A DNA stretch of 64,000 nt, taken from positions 186,001 to 250,000 of the forward strand of contig CAWKAP010000011.1 in assembly GCA_963847675.1 (NCBI GenBank), read 5' to 3'. Source of the stretch: JADJWR01 sp963847675. Lineage in GTDB: Bacteria; Pseudomonadota; Gammaproteobacteria; Burkholderiales; Burkholderiaceae_F. A program made the position numbers and the translations under genes. The notes under the pieces were generated by a model, which saw only the letters and a list, made by a program, of their open reading frames with translations, searched no databases and was not told where the DNA came from. Of this stretch, positions 28,206 through 35,893 are shown in pieces (position 1 is the first letter of the stretch; each line of letters begins with the position of its first letter).

Positions 28206-29956
28206 TCACGAGTCCCGGCTGCTGCGGCGCCACTGTCGCTCGGCCTCGTCCCAGGCGGCGAGCGGCTGCAGGTCCGGCACCCAGGCGAGTCCGCTCCTGG
28301 CATCCGACGACACCGCATCGCCACTCACCAGCACGTCGAGCAGTGCCGGTTCGCCGCGGCGGTTCGCCGCCAATGCGCGTTGCAGGGCCGCAGGCAGTTC
28401 GGCAGCGCGCTCCACGCGCTCGGCGTGCACGCCGAAGGCGCGCGCCATCGTCGCGTGGTCCGCGTGCTGCAGCGTCGTGCCGACCACCCTGCCGTGCGTC
28501 GTCGCCTGGTCGTGCACCTCGATCTGCCAGGCGCCGTTGTTGGCCACCACGATCAGCACCGGCGCGCGATGGCGCGCGGCGGTGTCGATTTCCATCGCGT
28601 TGAACCCGAAGGCACCGTCACCCGTGAGCACCGCTACCGTACGCCCCGGGCAGGCGAGCGCGGCGGCGATGCCGAACGGCGTGCCGATGCCGATGCAGCC
28701 GAGCGAGCCGGGATCGAGGTAGGTGGCGCAACTGACCCCGACGCGGGCGAAGGAAAGGAAGTCGCCGCCGTCGGCAACGACCACCGCCTCGTCGCCGATC
28801 GCGTCCTGGACCGCGGCGAGCAGGCGGTTCGGATGCATGCGGCCATCGGCGCCGTCGGCGGCGCTGCGCATCGACTCTCGCATCTTCGCGGCACGCTCGT
28901 TGTGCTTCGCTCGCAGAGCGGCGGCCCAGTCCCGGTCGATCGCCGCGGCGCCGCCTCCGGCCTGCCGGACGATCTCGGCAAGCGCGAGTGACGGCGTGGC
29001 CAGCAGTTCGACTTCGCCGCGCCGGTTGTCGCGCAGTTCCGAGGCCGTTTCGGCGATGCGCACGAAGCGCGCCTTGCCGAACACCGCCGGCGAGCCGTAG
29101 CCGAGCTGGAAGTCGAGCCGGCGCCCGACGGTGACGACCACGTCGGCTTCGCCGAGTACGGCGCCGCGCGTCGCGGCGACGACCGACCGATGCGCGTCGG
29201 GCACCAGCCCCTTGCTCTCGCCGGTGTCGAGGTACGGCGCACCGAGCGCGTCGAGCAGCGCGATCAGCTCGGCACGTGCGCCGCGCGCGCCGCGCCCGGC
29301 TGATCACCAGCGGACGCTTCGCCGACCACAGGAGTTCCACCGCCGTCGCAACGGCGGCTTCGTCGGGGCGCAGCACGGGCCGCGGCTTCGCCGTGAAGTG
29401 CTCGGGCAACTGCAGCGCGGCGGGCACTTCCGCGCGCAGCGTATCGGTCGGAAAGTCGAGGTAGACCGGCCCCGGTTCGCCGCCGTGGCCCTCGGCGCAG
29501 GCGAACGCCTCGTCGAGTTCGGCAAGTACGAGGGCCGGCTCGCGCACGGTGCGCGCATAGCGCGTGATCGGACGCACGAGGTCGGTGTGCGCCAGGTCCT
29601 GCAACGCGCCGCGATTTTCCTGCGGCCGCGGCGGCGTGCCCGACAGCACGAGCACCGGCGCCTTCGCGACATGCGCATTGGCGATGCCGGTCATCGCGTT
29701 GGTCACGCCGGGACCGGCGGTGACCAGCGCCACGCCGACGCCTCCGGTCAGTTCGCCGTAGGCGTGCGCCATGTAGACGGCGGCGCGCTCGTCGCGCACG
29801 TCGACGATGCGCGATGCCTTCGGCGTCGAGCCGCATCCAGATCGGCATGACGTGCCCGCCGCACAGGCCGAAGACGCGGTCGATGCCGCGCGCCTTCAGA
29901 AAGCGGGCGATGACGCCGGCTGAACAATCTGCGGAGAGTGCGGGAGGTGTCAGCAT
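28206..29956 (-). CDS. Thiamine-diphosphate enzyme, 2-hydroxyacyl-CoA lyase-like (two frameshifts)
   Basis: ThDP-dependent enzyme of about 582 residues when repaired, starting MLTPPALSADCSAGVIARFL at 29956 after GGAGGAG. Pyrimidine-domain Glu lies in VDVRDERAAVYMAHAYGE. The ThDP/Mg motif is GDGAFGFNAMEIDTA followed by NNGAW; this resembles hydroxyacyl-CoA lyase/oxalyl-CoA decarboxylase (GDxAFGFxxME) more than acetolactate synthase (GDGSFQM). Frame breaks near 29811 and near 29298; at the second, dropping one C gives the proper SGRGARGARAELIALLDALG. It ends the hcm operon, so cleavage or formation of a 2-hydroxyacyl-CoA (such as 2-hydroxyisobutyryl-CoA to acetone and formyl-CoA) is a good hypothesis. 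A general ThDP decarboxylase remains possible. Confidence 0.75.
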
Positions 29957-29966
29957 GGGCAGTTCT

Positions 29967-29985
29967 CCTCCCCTTGAAGGGGAGG
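29967..29985. repeat. Palindrome CCTCCCCTT-G-AAGGGGAGG inside hcm operon
   Basis: Exact 9-bp arms around one base, in the 39-bp gap between hcmA and the thiamine enzyme gene. It overlaps the ribosome-binding region of the latter (GGGGAGGAGAAC on the minus strand), so the hairpin could tune its translation. Same core as 20326-20348. Confidence 0.65.
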
Positions 29986-29995
29986 GAAGAAGAGG

Positions 29996-31684
29996 TCAGA
30001 ACACCGGGTTCTCGCGGTAGGTGCCCCACAGGCCCTTCAGCTTCTCGACGATGTCGCCCATCGTCGCGCCATTTTTCACCAGTTCGATGGTGACCGGCAT
30101 GATGTTCTGCGACTCGTCCCTGGCGACCTCGACCAGCTGGTCCAGCAGCCGCTCGATCAGCGCGTTGTCGCGCCCGGCGCGCACGCGCTGCGTGCGCGCG
30201 ATCTGGCGGTCGGCCGTCGACTGATCGTAGGGGTGGATCGCGATGTCGACGTGCTCCTCCTCCTCGACGAAGCGGTTGACGCCGATCACCGGCTTGTCGC
30301 CGGACTGCTTGCGCAGCGCGGTCTCGTAGGCGAAGTCGGCGATGTGCTTCTGGAACCAGCCCTGCTCGATCAGCCTGATCGTGCCGCCGCGCTCGTCGAC
30401 CTCGTTCAGGATCTCGAAGATCTTCTTCTCGTAGTCGGTGGTCAGCGACTCGACGAACCAGCTGCCGCCGAGCGGATCGATGACGCTGGTGACGTTGGTC
30501 TCCTCGGCGATGATCTGCTGCGTTCTGAGCGCCATCTTCATCGCGTCCTCGGTCGGGATGGCAAAGGCCTCGTCGTAGCCGTTGGTGTGCAGCGACTGCG
30601 CGCCGCCGAGCACGGCGCTCAGTGCCTGCAGCGCCGTGCGCACGACGTTGACCTTGTACTGCGGCTTGGTCAGCGTGGCCGCCGCCGTCTGGCAGTGGAA
30701 GCGCAGCCGCATCGAATCCGGATTCTTCGCCCCGAAGCGCTCCTTCATGATCCTGGCGTAGCAGCGGCGCAGCGCGCGGAACTTGGCCACCTCCTCGAAG
30801 AAGTCGCCCTGCGAGACGAAGAAGAACGCCAGCCGCGGGGCGAATTCGTCGACGGCCATGCCGGTCTTCAGCACCTCCTCGACGTAGACGATGAGATTCG
30901 CCAGCGTGAACGCCGCCTCCTGCAGCGGCGACGAGCCGGCCTCGGAGATGTGATAGCCGGAGATGTTGATCGGGTTGTAGCGCTTCAGATTCCTGGCCGA
31001 GTAGCCGATGATGTCGCGGCAGATCCGCACGCTCGGCGCGATCGGATAGATGTACTCCTTCTGCGCCATGTACTCCTTGAGGATGTCGGCCTGCACGGTG
31101 CCCGACAGCCTGTCGAGGTCGCAGCCGCGCTTCTCGGCGAGCGCGACGTACATCGCGAGCAGGATCCACGCGGTCGGATTGATCGTCAGCGACACCGAGA
31201 TCTTCTCCAGGTCGATGCCGTCGAGCAGCGCCTCCATGTCGGCCAGCGTGTCGATCGCCACGCCTTCGCGGCCGACCTCGCCCTCGCTCATCGGATGGTC
31301 GGAGTCGTAGCCCATCAGCGTCGGCATGTCGAAGTCGGTCGAGATGCCGGTCTGGCCTTGCGCGATCAGGTACTTGAAGCGCTTGTTGGTGTCCTCGCCG
31401 GTGCCGAAGCCGGCGATCTGGCGCATCGTCCAGGTGCGGCTGCGGTACATCGTCGGATACGGCCCGCGCGTGAACGGGTAGCGGCCGGGCAGCCCGATGT
31501 CCTCGACGGCCGTAGCGGCCAAGTCGGCGGCGGTGTAGACGCGCTTCACCGGAAAGTCGCCGGTCGTGAAGAACTGCTCCCTGCGCTCGGCCTGCTTGTT
31601 CAGGAACGCGGCGACCTCGTTGGCTTCCCACTCGGCGCGCTCGCGCTCGAGTTTCTCGGCGAGGTTCGGGTCAAGCCAGTTCAT
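29996..31684 (-). CDS. hcmA: 2-hydroxyisobutyryl-CoA mutase large subunit
   Basis: Substrate-binding subunit (562 aa) of the B12-dependent mutase that interconverts 2-hydroxyisobutyryl-CoA and (S)-3-hydroxybutyryl-CoA. The TIM-barrel substrate domain opens MNWLDPNLAEKLERER; the CoA/substrate region is PYPTMYRSRTWTMRQI. Key residues: Ile90 (RQI90AGF, Tyr in methylmalonyl-CoA mutase) and Asp117 (GISTD117FDMP). Both equal the specificity residues of Aquincola tertiaricarbonis HcmA, and the length is the same. There is no B12 domain; that is the separate hcmB. The ATG overlaps the meaH stop by 14 bp. Methylmalonyl-CoA or isobutyryl-CoA mutase is unlikely given Ile90/Asp117. Confidence 0.94.
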   Translation of the reverse strand: MNWLDPNLAEKLERERAEWEANEVAAFLNKQAERREQFFTTGDFPVKRVYTAADLAATAVEDIGLPGRYPFTRGPYPTMYRSRTWTMRQIAGFGTGEDTNKRFKYLIAQGQTGISTDFDMPTLMGYDSDHPMSEGEVGREGVAIDTLADMEALLDGIDLEKISVSLTINPTAWILLAMYVALAEKRGCDLDRLSGTVQADILKEYMAQKEYIYPIAPSVRICRDIIGYSARNLKRYNPINISGYHISEAGSSPLQEAAFTLANLIVYVEEVLKTGMAVDEFAPRLAFFFVSQGDFFEEVAKFRALRRCYARIMKERFGAKNPDSMRLRFHCQTAAATLTKPQYKVNVVRTALQALSAVLGGAQSLHTNGYDEAFAIPTEDAMKMALRTQQIIAEETNVTSVIDPLGGSWFVESLTTDYEKKIFEILNEVDERGGTIRLIEQGWFQKHIADFAYETALRKQSGDKPVIGVNRFVEEEEHVDIAIHPYDQSTADRQIARTQRVRAGRDNALIERLLDQLVEVARDESQNIMPVTIELVKNGATMGDIVEKLKGLWGTYRENPVF

Positions 31685-32654
31685 CGGCGTACTCCTTCTT
31701 CAAGGTCTGTTCGATCAGCGACTGCGCGGCCGAATAGGGGTCGGTGCCGCGCTCGGCGAGGCGAAGCGCCAGCGGCGGAGCCAGATCGCGGGATCCGCCG
31801 GCGAAGCGTTCGAGCAGCATCGTTTCGGCGGTCTTGGCCAGGCGGAACTCCGCCACGCGGCGGCGGCGCTGCGCACCGAGTTCGGTCGCTGCGAGCACTT
31901 CGCGATGCCCGACGATGCGCGACAGCAGCTCGTCGATGCCCTCGCCCGAGTACGAACTGACGCCGACCACCGGGATCTGCCAGATCGGCCTCACCTGCGT
32001 GAGCGCGCCGAGGGTCAGCATCTGCTTCAGGTCGGTCAGCGTCCGGTTGGCGTCGTCACGGTCGCACTTGCTGACCACGTGGATGTCGGCGATCTCGAGG
32101 ATGCCGGCCTTGATGGCCTGGATCTCGTCGCCCAGGCCCGGCGCGGAGACGACGATCGTCGTGTCCGAGGCCTTGGCGATCTCGACCTCGTCCTGGCCGA
32201 CGCCGACCGTCTCGATGATCACGGTGCGAAAGCCGGCGACGTCGAGGATGTCGACCGCGTCGAGGGCGGCGCGTGCCATGCCGCCGGTGGCGCCGCGCGT
32301 GGCCATGCTGCGGATGAACACGCCAGGGTCGGCCGCCAGTTCGGTCATGCGGATGCGGTCGCCGAGGATCGCCCCGCCCGAATAGGGGCTCGACGGGTCG
32401 ACCGCCACGATGCCGACCCGCTCGCCTTGCGCGCGCAGCGCCGCGGTGAGCTTCGCCACCAGCGTCGACTTGCCGCTGCCCGGCACGCCGGTCAGCCCGA
32501 TCACGTGCGCCTGTCCGGCGCGCCGGTAGATCTCGGCCAGCGCCGGCCGGGCCTCCGCGACGCCCGCCTCGGCGCGCGAGATCAGCCGGCCGGCGGCGCG
32601 GACGTTGCCGGTGACGGCCTGTGCGAGCAGATCGAGCGAGGGGACGTAACTCAT
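31671..32654 (-). CDS. meaH: MeaB/ArgK-family GTPase, mutase chaperone
   Basis: P-loop GTPase (327 aa) that protects and reloads the B12 cofactor of its partner mutase. Walker A GVPGSGKST (56-64), then VDPSSPYSGGAILGDRIRM (~88-106), a hallmark of the MeaB group, IETVGVGQDEVE (switch/Walker B, ~145-156) and the base-specificity motif VSKCDRDD (~190; NKxD-like, here SKCD). The gene lies between the CoA ligase and hcmA, so it serves this mutase. I use meaH because this is the name of the chaperone of hcm operons. Stops 10 bp before the ligase stop's downstream reading, fully operonic. Confidence 0.92.
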   Translation of the reverse strand: MSYVPSLDLLAQAVTGNVRAAGRLISRAEAGVAEARPALAEIYRRAGQAHVIGLTGVPGSGKSTLVAKLTAALRAQGERVGIVAVDPSSPYSGGAILGDRIRMTELAADPGVFIRSMATRGATGGMARAALDAVDILDVAGFRTVIIETVGVGQDEVEIAKASDTTIVVSAPGLGDEIQAIKAGILEIADIHVVSKCDRDDANRTLTDLKQMLTLGALTQVRPIWQIPVVGVSSYSGEGIDELLSRIVGHREVLAATELGAQRRRRVAEFRLAKTAETMLLERFAGGSRDLAPPLALRLAERGTDPYSAAQSLIEQTLKKEYADELA

Positions 32655-32664
32655 GACCTTGTCG

Positions 32665-34101
32665 TCATCGACGCAGTTCGGCGTTCATCGCGCGGAACAC
32701 CTCGCGGTCGTCGATCACGCGGCGCGCCTTGAAGTCGGTGCGCGGGATCGACCCCGGTGCCGCCACCTCCACGCGGGCGCGAATGCCGAGCACGCTCTGC
32801 AGCTTGCGCGCGACCTCTTTGCGAAAGCCTTCGAGCGCCTCTTCGCCGGTGCGCTGCAGCCCTTCGCTCGGCTCTACGCGCAGCAGGAGTTCGTCCATCG
32901 CCGCGTCGCGCGAGATCACGATCCGGTGCTCGCCGCCGTAGCCGGCGAGCTGATTCAGCGCCGCGTCGATCTCGCTCGGATAGATGTTCTCGCCGCGGAT
33001 CGTGAACATGTCGTCGATGCGGCCGAAGATGCCCTGCGGCAGCCGCGGGTAGGTGCGGCCGCACGGGTTGTCCTCGCTGACCCACAGCGTCAGATCGCCC
33101 GAGAGCAGCCGGATCATCGGCTGGCTGGTGCGCTCGAGGTGCGTGTACACCGGCGTGCCGCGCTGCCCGTAGGGAACGCGCCGGCGGGTGGCCGGGTCGC
33201 ACACTTCCGTATAGACGATGTCCTGCCAGCACAACATGCCCTGGTTCGACTGCTCGCTTCCGGCCACGTTCATCCAGGGCGTCATCTCGGCCATCGAGCC
33301 CGAGTCGTAGACGCGGGCGCCGTAGAGATCCTCGATGCGTTCCTTGACGCCGGGCACCGAGGCGCCGGGCTCGCCGGAGAAGAACAGGCACCTGAGCCTG
33401 AAGTCGCGCGGGTCGAGCTTCTCTTCGCGCGCGATCTCGGCCAGGTGGATCGCGTAGCTCGGCGTGCCGTAGAAGGCCGCCGGCTTCATCGTGTGCAGCC
33501 ACTGCGCCAGCCGCGCGCTCATGCCGGGCGCGCCGGCTCCGAACGGAAACGCCTTGGCGCGCAGCCGTTCGGCGCCGGCCAGCGCGCCCCAGCTGCCGAG
33601 GTAGAGGCTGAACACCGCCGCGATGCAGATCATGTCGCCGGGCCGCAGGCCCATGCCCCACATGATCCGGGCGTGCGCGTTGGCGATGGCGCGCCAGTCG
33701 TCGCGTCCGACCGCGAACGCCGTCGGGCGTCCGGTCGTGCCGCTGGTGCCGTGCACGTGAAAGACCTCGGCGTCGGGAATGCACAGGTAGTCGCCGAAGG
33801 GCGGGTGTGCCGACTGCGAGGAGCGCAGGTCCGCTTTGGTGACCACCGGCACGCGCGTCTCGAAGTCCTCCAACGACTTCAGCTGGCCCGGGTGGAAGCC
33901 GGCCTCGTCCCACTTGCGCCGGTAGAACGGCGCGTGCTCGTAGGCGTAGTGGCACACCTCCTGCAGGCGGGTGAGGATCGCCGCTTCGCGCTGCACCGGC
34001 GGCATCGTCTCGCGTACCGTGAACCAGTAGCGGCTGTCGGCCGCCGGCAGGTAGCTGTCGTCGAAGCGTGGCGGGAAGGACCACTGTTCCATCGGAGCCA
34101 T
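32665..34101 (-). CDS. AMP-dependent CoA ligase (PaaK-like), probable 2-hydroxyisobutyrate-CoA ligase
   Basis: Acyl-CoA synthetase (478 aa) of the phenylacetate-CoA ligase fold; activates a carboxylic acid via an acyl-AMP. Motifs: phosphate loop HVHGTSGTTGRPTA (~122-135), YDSGSMAEMTPWM (~283-295), TYPRLPQGIFGRIDDMFTIR (~345-364) with the conserved Asp-Asp/Arg, and the C-terminal IPRTDFKARRV with the catalytic Lys (~460). The ATG at 34101 has AGGAGG nine bases upstream and is preferred to an upstream Met at 34149. In known hcm operons the ligase activates 2-hydroxyisobutyrate; that substrate is inferred from position here. Confidence 0.82.
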   Translation of the reverse strand: MAPMEQWSFPPRFDDSYLPAADSRYWFTVRETMPPVQREAAILTRLQEVCHYAYEHAPFYRRKWDEAGFHPGQLKSLEDFETRVPVVTKADLRSSQSAHPPFGDYLCIPDAEVFHVHGTSGTTGRPTAFAVGRDDWRAIANAHARIMWGMGLRPGDMICIAAVFSLYLGSWGALAGAERLRAKAFPFGAGAPGMSARLAQWLHTMKPAAFYGTPSYAIHLAEIAREEKLDPRDFRLRCLFFSGEPGASVPGVKERIEDLYGARVYDSGSMAEMTPWMNVAGSEQSNQGMLCWQDIVYTEVCDPATRRRVPYGQRGTPVYTHLERTSQPMIRLLSGDLTLWVSEDNPCGRTYPRLPQGIFGRIDDMFTIRGENIYPSEIDAALNQLAGYGGEHRIVISRDAAMDELLLRVEPSEGLQRTGEEALEGFRKEVARKLQSVLGIRARVEVAAPGSIPRTDFKARRVIDDREVFRAMNAELRR

Positions 34102-34165
34102 GGCGGAAAGCCTCCTGAGAGCAGCCGCATCGTGCGGCGGCCGTTTCACCGGGGACGGCGCGCGT

Positions 34166-34573
34166 TCAGCGCGGGCCGCGCTCCTGGACCAGGCGGGTCA
34201 GCATGTCGACGATCGCCTGCGGCGGCGTGTCCTGCAGCAGCACTTCGGCCACGCCCATCTTCTTCAGTTCGACCACGTCCTCGTCGGGCATGACGCCGCC
34301 GGCGACGACGATGATGTCGTTCGCCTGCCGCTCGCCGAGCAGCCTGAAGATCTTGGGAAAGACGGTCATCTGCACGCCGGACAGCAGGCTGACGCCGAGG
34401 ACGTCGACGTCCTCCTGGATGGCGGTGGTGACGACTTCGTCCGGCGTGCGGTGCAGGCCGGAATAGATGACGTCCATGCCGGCGTCGCGCAGCGTGCGGG
34501 CGACGACCTTGACGCCGCGGTCATGGCCGTCGAGGCCGACCTTGGCAAGAAGCACTCGAATGGGCGGGTTCAT
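34166..34573 (-). CDS. hcmB: 2-hydroxyisobutyryl-CoA mutase small (B12-binding) subunit
   Basis: Cobalamin-binding subunit (135 aa) of the mutase. Ligand motif D15-G-H17-D-R-G20, with H17 the lower axial ligand of cobalt, S62LLSG66 and G92G93 of the nucleotide-loop pocket, all in expected spacing. The length is normal for the stand-alone small subunit. First gene of the operon hcmB-ligase-meaH-hcmA-lyase. The operator-like palindrome lies 42 bp upstream and the GntR gene is divergent. A stand-alone B12 subunit with a 562-residue large subunit is the arrangement of Hcm and of isobutyryl-CoA mutase. Confidence 0.94.
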   Translation of the reverse strand: MNPPIRVLLAKVGLDGHDRGVKVVARTLRDAGMDVIYSGLHRTPDEVVTTAIQEDVDVLGVSLLSGVQMTVFPKIFRLLGERQANDIIVVAGGVMPDEDVVELKKMGVAEVLLQDTPPQAIVDMLTRLVQERGPR

Positions 34574-34598
34574 CGTCGGGTGAGCGCGTGGCGGAAAG

Positions 34599-34630
34599 TT
34601 GTGCAGTCGTTCGAATACCGTATACGATAT
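34599..34630. promoter_or_regulatory. GntR/FCD-type operator ATACCGTATACGATAT overlapping promoter
   Basis: 34615-34630 reads ATACCGTA-TACGATAT; 7 of 8 positions of the two half-sites match, with GTATAC at the centre. Such nGTATACn cores are typical operators of FCD-type GntR regulators. A plausible plus-strand promoter overlaps: TTGTGC (34599-34604), 16-bp spacer, TATACG (34621-34626). It lies 42 bp from hcmB and 86 bp from the gntR ATG, so one bound regulator could block both directions. Confidence 0.65.
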
Positions 34631-34716
34631 GCGAAGTTTCCTCGCGCTCCGGGCCGGCTGTCAACCGGCGCCGCACAAGCCATGCCGCGAACGCGTATGC
34701 GCAGCCAACCAAGCCG

Positions 34717-35388
34717 ATGCAGTCGCTGAAGCCGCAGAAGACACTCGTCGAGCGCGTCTACGAGTCGATCCTCGACGCGATCTGCGACGGCACGCTCGCT
34801 GCGGGCACGCGCGTCACCCAGGACGAACTGGCGGCCCGCCTCGAGGTATCGCGCCAGCCGGTGATGACGGCGCTCGGAATGCTGAAGCAGCAGGGCTTCC
34901 TGATCGAGCGCGGCCGTCGCGGACTGTGCGTGGCGCCGGCGGACCGCGCGCGCTTCGACGCCATCTACGAGTTCCGCTCGGCGGTCGAGCCGCTCGCCGC
35001 GTCGCTGGCCGCCCGGCGCAGGACCCCTGACCTGATCCGGCGCGCGCGGGCCGTGGTGGCCGAAGGCAGGCGGGTCGCCGCCGCCGGCGACGCCAAGGCC
35101 GCGCTGCAGGCCGACGTCGACTTTCACTCGCTGATCTACGAAGCGAGCGGCAACCCGCTGATCATCGACTCGATGCAGACCCACTGGCAGCACCTGCGCC
35201 GCTCGATGGGCGAGGTGCTGCGGCGGCCGCGCTTCGCGCAGAAAGTGTGGAAGGAGCACGCGGCGATCGTGGACGCGCTTGCGGCGGGCGACGCCGATGA
35301 AGCAGCGCGACTGATCGGCGCGCATGTTCGTGAAGCGCACGAGCGCGTCGGCGCGGAACTTGCGGCGGCCGAACGCGATGCGGCCTGA
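34717..35388 (+). CDS. GntR-family regulator (FCD domain), probable hcm operon repressor
   Basis: DNA-binding repressor of 223 residues. N-terminal winged HTH (~8-75): LVERVYESILDAICDGTLAAG, TQDELAARLEVSRQPVMTAL. C-terminal FCD ligand domain (~85-215) with Asp/His metal or acid-binding positions in ADVDFHSLIYEASGN (~130) and KVWKEHAAIVDALAAGD (~178). It is divergent from the hcm operon, and the palindrome lies between them, so it likely responds to a 2-hydroxy acid or its CoA ester. The start at 34717 is used because the earlier in-frame Met (34588) lies upstream of the predicted promoter. Confidence 0.85.
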   Translation: MQSLKPQKTLVERVYESILDAICDGTLAAGTRVTQDELAARLEVSRQPVMTALGMLKQQGFLIERGRRGLCVAPADRARFDAIYEFRSAVEPLAASLAARRRTPDLIRRARAVVAEGRRVAAAGDAKAALQADVDFHSLIYEASGNPLIIDSMQTHWQHLRRSMGEVLRRPRFAQKVWKEHAAIVDALAAGDADEAARLIGAHVREAHERVGAELAAAERDAA

Positions 35389-35452
35389 AGCGACCCGACG
35401 AGCGACATCGTGCCGGCGAATGACGCCGGCCGGCGCACGGGCCGATGGCTTT

Positions 35453-35854
35453 CTACGTGGCGCCCGCCGCCGGCGGCTGCCAGAGTTCGACCTTGTTGCC
35501 GTCGCAGTCGATGACCCAGCCGAAGTCGCCGTACTCGCCGCGGGTCCGTTCAGGCAGCACCTGCGCACCGGCCGCCGTCGCGCGATCGAGCGCCGCCTGC
35601 AGGTCGTCGACGACCAGGTTGAACATGAACGGCTGCGTGCTCGGACTGAAATAGTCGGTGTCGGCCGCGAACGGGGAGAAGATGGTCCGACTGCCGGCAG
35701 GCAACTGCGCGGGATCGAAATCGACGCCGCCCCAGCTGTTGAAGCTCAAGCCGAGCACACGCTCGTACCACTCGCGCAGCCGCGGCGCATCCGGCGACTT
35801 GAAGAACAGGCCACCGAGGCCGATTACCCGGCCCGTCATCGGAGGAGAAGCCAC
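35453..35854 (-). CDS. VOC (glyoxalase/bleomycin-resistance fold) protein
   Basis: Small metalloenzyme-like protein (133 aa) of the vicinal-oxygen-chelate fold. The two beta-alpha-beta modules are seen: IGLGGLFFKSPDAPRLREWY (~10-29) and FNLVVDDLQAALDRATAAGA (~75-94), ending GWVIDCDGNKVELWQP (~112-127), with the typical final Glu ligand. Substrate unknown. The likely start is GTG 35854 (MASPPMTGRV) because AGGAG lies 5 bases upstream; ATG 35839 lacks a site. Separated from gntR and convergent with it. Confidence 0.82.
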   Translation of the reverse strand: MASPPMTGRVIGLGGLFFKSPDAPRLREWYERVLGLSFNSWGGVDFDPAQLPAGSRTIFSPFAADTDYFSPSTQPFMFNLVVDDLQAALDRATAAGAQVLPERTRGEYGDFGWVIDCDGNKVELWQPPAAGAT

Positions 35855-35893
35855 GGTCGCTCCTAGAATTGCGTCGAGTCTAATGGAGCGGTC

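Noticed and set aside
28206..29956. Annotation as acetolactate synthase large subunit
   Set aside because: Cofactor motif GDGAFGFNAME differs from GDGSFQM, there is no ilvH partner, and the neighbours are mutase genes. Lyase-like is the better fit, though unproven.
29996..31684. Annotation as methylmalonyl-CoA mutase
   Set aside because: Ile90 and Asp117 replace the Tyr and the matching residue of methylmalonyl-CoA mutase, the B12 domain is separate, and a CoA ligase is in the operon.
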